From contig SLGA01000010.1 in the NCBI GenBank assembly GCA_007123985.1, positions 1 to 5,307 on the forward strand: a stretch of DNA of 5,307 nt, read 5' to 3'. The DNA comes from Balneolaceae bacterium (GTDB taxonomy: Bacteria > Bacteroidota > Rhodothermia > Balneolales > Balneolaceae). The notes beneath the pieces were generated by a model that had not been told where the DNA came from, ran no database searches, and saw only the letters and a list, made by a program, of their open reading frames with translations. The position numbers and the translations under genes are program-made. The first letter of the stretch is position 1; every line of letters begins with the position of its first letter. Shown in pieces: positions 1-5,307 of the stretch.

Positions 1-1738
1 GCCCGCGGGATAATCGCGATCCCTCAGGAATTTCATACACCTTGAGCCAGTAACAATTTCCTTGCTCCGTAAAGAACAGGATGTAGTTATGATTCGTCGC
101 TACAAACAGATGCTCTACATATTCATCATCTTTGGTTGTGGTACCTTTCATTCCTTTACCGCCCCGTCGCTGCCGCCTATATCCGCTCACGGGCATTCGT
201 TTGATGAAGCCTTTGTTCGAAATGGTAACTACCACATCTTCATCGGCAATCATATCTTCAATGCTGAAATCTTCAGCGGAGTAAACAATCTGAGTTCTGC
301 GCTCATCGCCGTAGCGGTCTTTCAGATCCAGAAGCTCTTGTTTAATAATTTCATTCTGCTTTTCTCTGCTTGAAAGAATACTTCTGAACTCGGAAATTTT
401 ATCCACGATATCACGGTATTCCTGGTCGATTTTGTCGCGTTCGAGGCCAGTCAATTTCTGCAGACGCATATCCAGAATCGCCTTGGCCTGGATATCAGTC
501 AGTGCAAATTTCTTGCGAAGTTCCTGGTTCGCCTCGTTCGGGTTTTTCGATGCCCGGATGGTTCTGATAACTTCATCAAGATTATCGAGGGCAATTTTTA
601 ACCCTTCAAGAATGTGTGCCCGTGCCTCAGCCTGATCAAGGTCGTAAATCGTACGGCGTATAATTACTTCAACACGGTGCTCAATAAAGCGATCAATAAG
701 CTCTATCAGAGCCATAAGCTTCGGGCGACCTTTCACCAGGGCAAGATTAATCACGCCAAATGTCTGTTGCATCTGTGTGTATTTAAACAGCTGGTTCAGT
801 ACAACACCGGGGTTGGCATTTCGCTTCAGAATGATGACAATTCTCATTCCGTCACGATCTGATTCATCACGGATTTCAGATATTTCTGTGATCTTCTCAG
901 CGTGTACCAGTGAAGCAATTTTTTCAATCAGGGTGGCTTTGTTTACCTGATAGGGAATCTCCGTTACTACGATTTGCTCCCGACCGTTTCGCAACTCTTC
1001 AGTATTGGCACGTGCCCGCATCGTGATTTTCCCGCGGCCGGTTTCGTAAGCTTCTTTTACACCTTCATATCCGTAGATAATACCTCCGGTTGGAAAATCC
1101 GGTGCAGTGATCAGCTTCATCAGCTCTTTGGTTTCAATCTCCGGATTTTCGATCACGGCTACAGTACCATCCACTACTTCCTTCAGGTTATGCGGCGGCA
1201 TGTTCGTTGCCATCCCCACAGCAATACCGGATGCGCCGTTCAGCAGAAGGTTGGGAAGCATGGCCGGCAAAACAGTTGGCTCAGTAAGGGTATCATCAAA
1301 GTTGGTTTGAAAATCTACCGTATCCTTGTTGATATCGGTGAGCAGCTCTTCGGCAATTCGCTGCATGCGTACTTCAGTATAACGCATGGCTGCTGCAGAG
1401 TCGCCATCAACAGACCCAAAGTTGCCCTGGCCATCAACAAGCGGATATCTGAGCGAAAACTCCTGCACCATTCTAACGATGGAGTCGTACACGGCAGAGT
1501 CGCCATGGGGGTGATACTTACCCAAAACCTCACCAACAATACGGGCACTCTTTTTGTAATTTCTGTTGTGAAGCATGCCCAGATCGCTCATTCCGTAGAG
1601 AGCACGCCTGTGCACCGGCTTGAGACCGTCCCGAACATCGGGCAGGGCGCGTGAAACAATTACCGACATCGAATAATCGATGTAGGATGATTGCATTTCG
1701 TCTTCTATCGTAATTGGAATAATTTTTTCGCTAGCCAT
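1..1738 (-). CDS. gyrA: DNA gyrase subunit A (partial, N-terminal 579 residues)
   Basis: This is the DNA-cleaving subunit of gyrase (A2B2), which introduces negative supercoils using ATP. The gene starts at 1738 and stays open to the left edge, so about 240 C-terminal residues are probably missing. The start is secure: an in-frame TAA touches the ATG and the next Met is residue 15. The winged-helix/cleavage domain contains HPHGDSAVYD at 77-86 and the catalytic Arg119-Tyr120 in AAMRYTE. Ile172 in GASGIAVGMATN matches the DNA-bending isoleucine of E. coli GyrA. The tower and a coiled coil (about 365-465) follow, then the beta-pinwheel begins near 495. The GyrA box QRRGGKG at 523-529 marks it as GyrA rather than ParC. 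The quinolone-determining positions are wild type (Ser81 and Asp85, equivalent to E. coli Ser83 and Asp87). No Shine-Dalgarno sequence precedes the start. It lies 104 bp downstream of gyrB in the same direction. Confidence 0.98.
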   Translation of the reverse strand, partial: MASEKIIPITIEDEMQSSYIDYSMSVIVSRALPDVRDGLKPVHRRALYGMSDLGMLHNRNYKKSARIVGEVLGKYHPHGDSAVYDSIVRMVQEFSLRYPLVDGQGNFGSVDGDSAAAMRYTEVRMQRIAEELLTDINKDTVDFQTNFDDTLTEPTVLPAMLPNLLLNGASGIAVGMATNMPPHNLKEVVDGTVAVIENPEIETKELMKLITAPDFPTGGIIYGYEGVKEAYETGRGKITMRARANTEELRNGREQIVVTEIPYQVNKATLIEKIASLVHAEKITEISEIRDESDRDGMRIVIILKRNANPGVVLNQLFKYTQMQQTFGVINLALVKGRPKLMALIELIDRFIEHRVEVIIRRTIYDLDQAEARAHILEGLKIALDNLDEVIRTIRASKNPNEANQELRKKFALTDIQAKAILDMRLQKLTGLERDKIDQEYRDIVDKISEFRSILSSREKQNEIIKQELLDLKDRYGDERRTQIVYSAEDFSIEDMIADEDVVVTISNKGFIKRMPVSGYRRQRRGGKGMKGTTTKDDEYVEHLFVATNHNYILFFTEQGNCYWLKVYEIPEGSRLSRG

Positions 1739-1780
1739 TTATAAAGAGTATTGAGTAGTGTGTCTTGAGTTAGTATCAGG

Positions 1781-1816
1781 AAAAATAAAGGTTTGAGATC
1801 TTTGTCATAAACCTTT
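1781..1816 (-). terminator. Hairpin plus T-run between gyrB and gyrA (candidate terminator or attenuator)
   Basis: Read on the minus strand, AAAGGTTT (1816-1809) pairs with AAACCTTT (1794-1787) across a 14-nt loop, and ATTTTT (1786-1781) follows directly. The hairpin begins 26 nt after the gyrB stop codon and ends 42 nt before the gyrA start. The shape is that of an intrinsic terminator, but the stem is only 8 bp with two G-C pairs, so it may be leaky. It could partly separate gyrB from gyrA transcription, protect the gyrB 3' end, or be fortuitous. I see no convincing promoter between it and gyrA, which favours read-through. Confidence 0.45.
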
Positions 1817-1842
1817 TAAACGATGCCTGTTTACTGCTCATG

Positions 1843-3783
1843 TTAGATATCAAGTCTTGCGTATTTTGAATTGCGTTCGATGAATTCGCGCCGTGGTGCC
1901 ACGTCATCTCCCATCAGTGTGGAGAACATTTTGTCAGCTGCAGCGGCATTTTCTATGGTAACCTGCTGCAGTGTTCGGGTTTCGGGATCCATCGTGGTTT
2001 CCCAAAGCTGTTCGGGATTCATTTCACCAAGGCCTTTGTATCGCGAAACATCAAATTTCTTCTTCGACTTTTTCAAATCACGAATGATCTTATCGCGGGT
2101 ATCATCATCCCAGGCGTATTGGATTTCTCCCCGGGTTGATGTAATTCTGTAAAGTGGCGGAGTGGCGATAAAGATGTGGCCGTGATCAACCAGCGGATGC
2201 ATATATCGGTAAAAGAAAGTGAGCAGAAGCGTTCGGATGTGAGATCCGTCAACATCGGCATCCGTCATGATGATAATTTTATGATAACGAAGTTTTTCAA
2301 GCTCGAACTCCTCTTCGTGTCCAACGCCTGTTCCCAGTGCGGTGATCATCGCCTGAATCTCTTTGTTTTCAAGAATCTTGTTGATTTTGGCTTTCTCCAC
2401 ATTCAAAATTTTACCACGAAGCGGCAGAATCGCCTGGAAACTTCTGTTTCGGCCCATTTTTGCGGAGCCCCCGGCAGAATCACCCTCAACAAGATAGACT
2501 TCACTGTGTGCAGGATCTTTAATGGAGCAGTCGGCCAGTTTGCCCGGCAGTCCGCCGCCGCTCATCACGCTTTTCCGTTGAATCAGCTGTCGCGCTTTTC
2601 GGGCAGCTTCGCGTGCTTCTGCGGCAATAACAACTTTTTCGAGTATTTTCTTGGCCGTTTTTGGGTTCTGTTCGAGAAATTCATTAAGCTTTTCATAAAC
2701 AATAACCTCCACGGCACTTTGAACTTCAGAGTTACCCAGTTTCGTTTTGGTTTGACCCTCAAATTGTGGTTCGGCCACTTTTACACTTAAAACACAGGTC
2801 ATTCCTTCACGAAAATCTTCACCGGACACCTGTATTTTACTGTTCGATTTAATGATTTTATTCTTTTCGGCGTATGTTTTAAAACAGCGAGTTAACGCTC
2901 TTCTGAAACCGGATATGTGAGTACCACCTTCACGGGTATTAATGTTGTTCACGTATGAATGCACATTTTCGGTATATCCATTGTTGTATTGAATGGCCAG
3001 CTCTACAGGCACATTTTCAATTTCCCCGGATATAAAAATGGGTTCATTCATCAGTGATTCACGAGACTCATCCAGATAGGTAACGAAATCCTTAACACCG
3101 CCCGCGTAATGATATGTTACTTCTCTTCTGTCACTGTCATCCTCTTCGCGTTCATCAATAATTTCAACGGTAATCTCCGGATTCAGAAAGGCAAGTTCCC
3201 GCATTCTGTCGGATACGATATCAAACTTAAACTCCGTTGTTTGAGAGAAGATTTCGGGATCAGGTTTAAACCGGATGGTTGTACCTGTTTTCTTGGTTTT
3301 ACCAACAGTTTTAAGTGGTGTTTTTGTTACACCACGCTCAAATTCCATCACATATATATTCCCATCGCGATGAACCTCTGCACTGAAAAATATGGAGAGT
3401 GCATTTACACAACTTACACCCACTCCGTGCAGACCGCCCGATACTTTATAACTATCTTTATCAAACTTTCCGCCTGCGTGCAGTTTGGTGAGTACAACCT
3501 CAACTGCTGGAAGTTTTAATTTTGGATGCTCATCAACGGGAATTCCGCGCCCGTTATCTGATATAGTTATAGAGCTGTCGTTGTGTATAGTAACAGTTAT
3601 AAAATCGCAGTGACCGGCAAGAGCCTCATCGATAGAGTTATCCACTACCTCATTAATAAGGTGGTGAAGGCCGCGCTGGCCGGTATCTCCGATGTACATG
3701 GAAGGGCGTTTTCGAACAGCTTCGAGTCCCTCTAAAACCTGGATATTGGACGCTTTGTAGTCGGATCCTTTTTTCTTAGACAT
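1843..3783 (-). CDS. gyrB: DNA gyrase subunit B (complete, 646 aa)
   Basis: This is the ATPase subunit of gyrase, which drives strand passage through the GyrA gate. The GHKL ATPase domain (about 1-230) shows the catalytic base Glu45 and Mg-binding Asn49 in NEVVDNS, DNGRGIP at 76-82 and the GGLHGVG ATP lid at 116-122. The transducer domain (about 230-400) carries the QTKTKLGN loop at 344-351, with Lys346 the probable gamma-phosphate contact. The TOPRIM domain has EGDSAGGS at 433-440 and the metal-binding DADVD at 508-512. The C-terminal part includes RYKGLGEM at 581-588, a GyrA-binding/core motif. At 646 residues it is the short form, without the large insertion of gammaproteobacterial GyrB (about 804 aa). 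The start is the first ATG after an in-frame TAA at 3804-3802; no Shine-Dalgarno sequence is seen. ParE is an alternative name for such sequences, but the adjacent gyrA, with its GyrA box, argues for GyrB. Confidence 0.98.
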   Translation of the reverse strand: MSKKKGSDYKASNIQVLEGLEAVRKRPSMYIGDTGQRGLHHLINEVVDNSIDEALAGHCDFITVTIHNDSSITISDNGRGIPVDEHPKLKLPAVEVVLTKLHAGGKFDKDSYKVSGGLHGVGVSCVNALSIFFSAEVHRDGNIYVMEFERGVTKTPLKTVGKTKKTGTTIRFKPDPEIFSQTTEFKFDIVSDRMRELAFLNPEITVEIIDEREEDDSDRREVTYHYAGGVKDFVTYLDESRESLMNEPIFISGEIENVPVELAIQYNNGYTENVHSYVNNINTREGGTHISGFRRALTRCFKTYAEKNKIIKSNSKIQVSGEDFREGMTCVLSVKVAEPQFEGQTKTKLGNSEVQSAVEVIVYEKLNEFLEQNPKTAKKILEKVVIAAEAREAARKARQLIQRKSVMSGGGLPGKLADCSIKDPAHSEVYLVEGDSAGGSAKMGRNRSFQAILPLRGKILNVEKAKINKILENKEIQAMITALGTGVGHEEEFELEKLRYHKIIIMTDADVDGSHIRTLLLTFFYRYMHPLVDHGHIFIATPPLYRITSTRGEIQYAWDDDTRDKIIRDLKKSKKKFDVSRYKGLGEMNPEQLWETTMDPETRTLQQVTIENAAAADKMFSTLMGDDVAPRREFIERNSKYARLDI

Positions 3784-3821
3784 AAACAGGGGTTGAGTAA
3801 GTTATTTAATAGCCTCTTAGA

Positions 3822-3846
3822 CGCTTAAAAATACCGCTTATAAGCG
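3822..3846. promoter_or_regulatory. Perfect 12-bp palindrome plus extra half-site at the gyrB promoter (possible operator)
   Basis: CGCTTATAAGCG at 3835-3846 is its own reverse complement. It sits wholly inside the 19-bp spacer of the candidate gyrB promoter. A third copy of the half-site CGCTTA lies at 3822-3827, exactly 13 bp from the copy in the palindrome and overlapping the proposed -7 box. This geometry would suit a repressor dimer or a supercoiling-sensitive spacer. No binding protein can be named from the sequence. Confidence 0.4.
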
Positions 3847-3856
3847 CAAAATCAAA
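3826..3856 (-). promoter_or_regulatory. Candidate gyrB promoter (Bacteroidota-type -33/-7)
   Basis: On the minus strand, TTTG (3856-3853) is followed after 19 bp by TATTTTTA (3833-3826). The first is a perfect match to the -33 element and the second matches TAnnTTTG at five of its six fixed bases. The predicted start near 3819 gives a leader of roughly 36 nt. A weaker alternative lies further upstream: TTG (3973-3971), 20 bp, then TAGCTTTA (3950-3943). Both rest on consensus matching only. The first is preferred for its perfect -33 box and its position near the gene. Confidence 0.45.
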
Positions 3857-4055
3857 GAAAAGAGTCTTTTTAGATGGCAATTGATGAGATGATAGAATCT
3901 ATTCAAATTTCAGCAGGTTGTTCGTGCGAAATAAATCCGATGTAAAGCTATGTGAAATTGACGGGAAACACAACATACTTGGCCGGAAAATTAACATAAA
4001 ATTCATCATGTCAGATTGAATTATAAGAAAAAGCGGAGGGTGCGATCAGGGACTT

Positions 4056-4068
4056 TGTACCGGGTACA
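4056..4068. repeat. 13-bp perfect dyad, possible operator
   Basis: TGTACC (4056-4061) and GGTACA (4063-4068) are perfect inverted repeats around one central G. The dyad ends 41 bp before the candidate -33 box of the rpmB promoter, a position that would suit an activator or upstream regulator. It could also be chance, since no second copy is seen in the window. Confidence 0.35.
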
Positions 4069-4109
4069 GTATCCGTGGATTACGATTAAACAAAAGGTGT
4101 GAAATAATT

Positions 4110-4141
4110 ATTGAAATTAAATAGTATAACCCCTAATTTTG
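4110..4141 (+). promoter_or_regulatory. Candidate promoter of the rpmB-rpmG-DUF4295 operon
   Basis: ATTG (4110-4113) is followed after 20 bp by TAATTTTG (4134-4141). The latter is a perfect fit to the Bacteroidota -7 consensus TAnnTTTG, and the former matches three of four bases of the -33 TTTG. Transcription would start near 4148, leaving a leader of about 30 nt before rpmB. The -7 box is flanked by an inverted repeat, ACCCC (4129-4133) and GGGGT (4141-4145). The repeat lies mostly upstream of the predicted start, so if it matters it acts as DNA rather than as an mRNA hairpin. Confidence 0.6.
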
Positions 4142-4177
4142 GGGTCTATCAAAAATTCAGTCAACAGGTAAAAGGAT

Positions 4178-4423
4178 ATGGCACGAAAAGACGATATTAC
4201 TGGAAAATCAGCATTAAACGGTTACCGGTCGTCAAAAGCGAATAACAAGACAAAGCATCGCTTTCATCTGAATTTGCAAAGAAGACGTTTTTATATACCC
4301 GAAGAAGATCGGTGGGTTACTTTGAAAGTATCAGCAAAAACATTGAGAACCATCAATAAGAAGGGTATTACTGCTGTACTTAAAGAAGCCAAGAAAAAAG
4401 GAACTTTATTAAAAGAGGTGTAA
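4178..4423 (+). CDS. rpmB: 50S ribosomal protein bL28
   Basis: This is a structural protein of the large ribosomal subunit. The 81-residue product is the usual family length. It carries the N-terminal signature of the family (MARKDDITGK, then the ANNKTKHRF core around 21-29) and the VTLKVSAKTLRTINKKGI segment typical of bL28. It has no cysteines, so it is the zinc-free form; the E. coli protein keeps one Cys near residue 5 where Asp is found here. An in-frame TAA two codons upstream of the ATG makes this start the only reasonable one. A purine-rich AAAAGG ends only 2 nt before the ATG, too close to act as a normal Shine-Dalgarno sequence. It is the first gene of a three-gene operon, with rpmG starting 3 bp after its stop. 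Confidence 0.97.
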   Translation: MARKDDITGKSALNGYRSSKANNKTKHRFHLNLQRRRFYIPEEDRWVTLKVSAKTLRTINKKGITAVLKEAKKKGTLLKEV

Positions 4424-4426
4424 ACC

Positions 4427-4591
4427 ATGGCAAAAGGCAATCGAATACAAGTTATTCTTGAATGCACTGAAAAGCCCGGTAGTTCTCGCTATGTAACTAC
4501 GAAGAACAGGCGAACAACAACAGGGAGGCTTGAATTGAAAAAATACAATCCGGTGCTCAGAAAGCACACCGTTCACAAAGAAATCAAATAG
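4427..4591 (+). CDS. rpmG: 50S ribosomal protein bL33
   Basis: This is a small large-subunit protein located near the E site in known ribosomes. The product is 54 residues, normal for the family. The family core is clear: RYVTTKNRRTT at 21-31, then LELKKYNPVLRKHTVHKEIK at the C-terminus. One cysteine remains (Cys13, in LECTEKPG) where zinc-binding forms have a CxxC pair, so zinc binding is not expected. The start at 4427 is preceded by GAGGTG (4415-4420) with a 6-nt spacer. This is the best Shine-Dalgarno match in the window, and it overlaps the end of rpmB, ending one base before its stop codon. The gene was too short to stand out by length and was identified by translation. It lies between rpmB and the DUF4295 gene. 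Confidence 0.96.
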   Translation: MAKGNRIQVILECTEKPGSSRYVTTKNRRTTTGRLELKKYNPVLRKHTVHKEIK

Positions 4592-4600
4592 GTAGTAGTT

Positions 4601-4771
4601 ATGGCTAAAAAACAGGTTTTTGGCGAAGACGCTAAATCATTGAAAGGTTCTCATAAGAGAATGGCAAAAGTTATTATTGCAACCAAGAACGAATCAGGCA
4701 AGTTTTCTTATAAAGAGACCATGGTTGATCAGGAAAGTGCAGCAGATTTTATACAAAAAAATAAGTCTTAA
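4601..4771 (+). CDS. DUF4295 family protein, probably ribosome-associated
   Basis: A 56-residue, lysine-rich basic protein starts 9 bp after the rpmG stop. The N-terminal MAKK, the central SHKRMAKVIIATKN (17-30), the GKFSYKETMV stretch (33-42) and the C-terminal ADFIQKNKS resemble the DUF4295 family, which is found next to rpmG in Bacteroidota. Size, charge and operon position all suggest a small ribosomal or ribosome-assembly protein. A Bacteroidota-specific 50S protein named bL38 has been described from the Flavobacterium johnsoniae ribosome. I suspect this family is the same protein but cannot confirm it from sequence alone. The Shine-Dalgarno signal is weak (AGG at 4590-4592). In many Bacteroidia the next gene is ftsY; here a terminator follows instead. 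Confidence 0.85.
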   Translation: MAKKQVFGEDAKSLKGSHKRMAKVIIATKNESGKFSYKETMVDQESAADFIQKNKS

Positions 4772-4786
4772 ACTACAAGGCTGTAC

Positions 4787-4825
4787 AAAAAGGTTTCATC
4801 CTGAAAAGATGAAACCTTTTTTTTT
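4787..4825 (+). terminator. Strong intrinsic terminator of the rpmB operon
   Basis: AAAAAGGTTTCATC (4787-4800) and GATGAAACCTTTTT (4808-4821) form a perfect 14-bp stem with a 7-nt loop, and the T-run extends from 4817 to 4825 (nine T). The hairpin starts 15 nt after the DUF4295 stop codon. It cleanly ends the three-gene operon and implies that yqeY has its own promoter. Confidence 0.92.
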
Positions 4826-4969
4826 ATCCATGAATTACGCTATCGTTAGATTTATGGGCTATTTCAGGCACTTTTTTTGTACTCAAAATGATTACATTCA
4901 GGATTGAACAAACCAGGTGGATAGTTGTAAGTAACTAGCCTTACATTTTTCATTTAAAAATCAGACTAA

Positions 4970-5307
4970 ATGAGTATCAAAGAAGCAATTCTTGAAGACC
5001 TCAAAACTTCCATGAAGGCAAAAGATACCGGCACAACGATGGTGCTCAGGTCGCTCAAGGCAAAGATTCTTGAAAAAGAGATCGCCGAGCGATCAGGCGG
5101 CGAATCTATACTGAGTGAAGAACAGATTATCGAAGTACTAATGAAAGCAGCCAAGCAGAGAAAAGAATCGATCGACCAGTTCGAAGCCGGAGGCCGTACA
5201 GATCTTGCCGATAAAGAAAAAAGTGAACTGGAAATCATCGAAAAGTACCTGCCAAGAATGATGAGTGAAGATGAAGTTCGTTCGATTGTGAAAGAGCAGA
5301 TCGAAAA
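4970..5307 (+). CDS. yqeY: GatB/YqeY domain protein (partial, first 112 codons)
   Basis: The product resembles the YqeY family, small proteins of about 150 residues related to the tail domain of the GatB subunit of the tRNA-dependent amidotransferase. A role in tRNA-linked metabolism is suspected but not established. Visible family features are the N-terminal helix IKEAILEDLKTSMKAKD (3-19), the LRSLKAKILEKEIAE segment (26-40), AAKQRKESIDQFEAGGRTDLA (63-83) and the EIIEKYLPRMMSEDE stretch (92-106). The gene runs off the right edge, missing roughly 35-40 codons. The chosen ATG gives the expected N-terminus; no Shine-Dalgarno sequence precedes it. The 144 bp between the upstream terminator and this start are AT-rich. 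They contain only weak promoter-like matches (TAGATTTA at 4847-4854, TACATTTT at 4942-4949), neither with a well-placed -33 box. Confidence 0.93.
   Translation, partial: MSIKEAILEDLKTSMKAKDTGTTMVLRSLKAKILEKEIAERSGGESILSEEQIIEVLMKAAKQRKESIDQFEAGGRTDLADKEKSELEIIEKYLPRMMSEDEVRSIVKEQIE

Larger units (their letters stand above)
3784..4177. other. 394-bp divergent intergenic region between gyrB and rpmB
   Basis: No convincing gene is seen on either strand; the longest open frame noted from an ATG is 23 codons (3874-3945, plus strand), without a ribosome binding site or recognisable product. The region is AT-rich and holds the candidate gyrB promoter and palindrome near its left end, a 13-bp dyad at 4056-4068, and the candidate rpmB promoter at 4110-4141. 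About 200 bp in the middle (roughly 3857-4055) show nothing I can assign apart from the weak alternative gyrB promoter. No tRNA or riboswitch fold is recognisable. Confidence 0.8.

Noticed and set aside
974..1654. 226-codon plus-strand open frame
   Set aside because: It lies entirely antisense to the highly conserved cleavage and tower region of gyrA. Its translation shows no recognisable domain, so it is a shadow frame.
2176..2790. 204-codon plus-strand open frame
   Set aside because: Antisense to the TOPRIM and transducer region of gyrB, with every gyrB motif intact on the other strand; no recognisable protein.
3109..3519. 136-codon plus-strand open frame
   Set aside because: Antisense to the gyrB ATPase domain; aromatic- and cysteine-rich composition typical of a shadow frame.
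3874..3945. 23-codon plus-strand mini-ORF in the divergent region (begins MAIDEMIESI)
   Set aside because: No ribosome binding site, no promoter, length expected by chance, and 230 bp from rpmB, too far to look like a leader peptide.
4677..4907. 76-codon plus-strand frame overlapping the end of the DUF4295 gene and the terminator
   Set aside because: It reads straight through the terminator hairpin and overlaps a supported gene in another frame; no start signal or known domain.
4966..5238. 90-codon minus-strand serine-rich frame
   Set aside because: Antisense to the clearly recognisable yqeY coding sequence.
1..5307. Mobile element, CRISPR array, tRNA/rRNA gene, toxin-antitoxin or defence cassette
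   Set aside because: No transposase, spaced direct repeats, tRNA cloverleaf or terminal inverted repeats were found. All coding space is accounted for by housekeeping genes.

Overview
The window is a housekeeping segment of a bacterial chromosome, most likely from the Bacteroidota/FCB group. Four observations point there. A small DUF4295 gene follows directly behind rpmB and rpmG, an arrangement characteristic of that group. bL28 and bL33 are the cysteine-poor forms typical of it. Most start codons have no Shine-Dalgarno sequence. The best promoter candidates fit the -33 TTTG / -7 TAnnTTTG consensus rather than a sigma70 consensus. Moderate GC, and yqeY rather than ftsY next to the ribosomal cluster, suggest a Balneolota- or Rhodothermota-like lineage rather than a classical Bacteroidia or Flavobacteriia genome. 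That narrower placement is inference.

Layout. On the minus strand, from right to left, lie gyrB (3783-1843, complete) and then gyrA (1738 down to the left edge, first 579 codons only), separated by 104 bp that contain a terminator- or attenuator-like hairpin. Together they encode the two subunits of DNA gyrase. A 394-bp divergent region (3784-4177) holds a candidate gyrB promoter with a perfect 12-bp palindrome inside its spacer, a second 13-bp dyad, and a good candidate promoter for the plus-strand operon. The plus strand then carries rpmB (bL28), rpmG (bL33) and a DUF4295 gene with gaps of 3 and 9 bp, closed by a strong intrinsic terminator at 4787-4825. After a 144-bp gap comes the start of a GatB/YqeY-domain gene that runs off the right edge.

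How the genes relate. The left half supplies gyrase (A2B2), which introduces negative supercoils. The right half supplies small 50S-subunit proteins and, from yqeY, a GatB/YqeY-domain protein of uncertain role. The two transcription units diverge from the 394-bp region, so they could be coordinated by local supercoiling or by the dyads, but nothing in the sequence proves it.

I found no mobile element, CRISPR array, tRNA or rRNA gene, defence system or metabolic cluster. No previously undescribed system is evident. The points worth a second look are regulatory: the palindrome and repeated half-sites at the gyrB promoter, the gyrB-gyrA hairpin, the dyads in the divergent region, and the DUF4295 protein.
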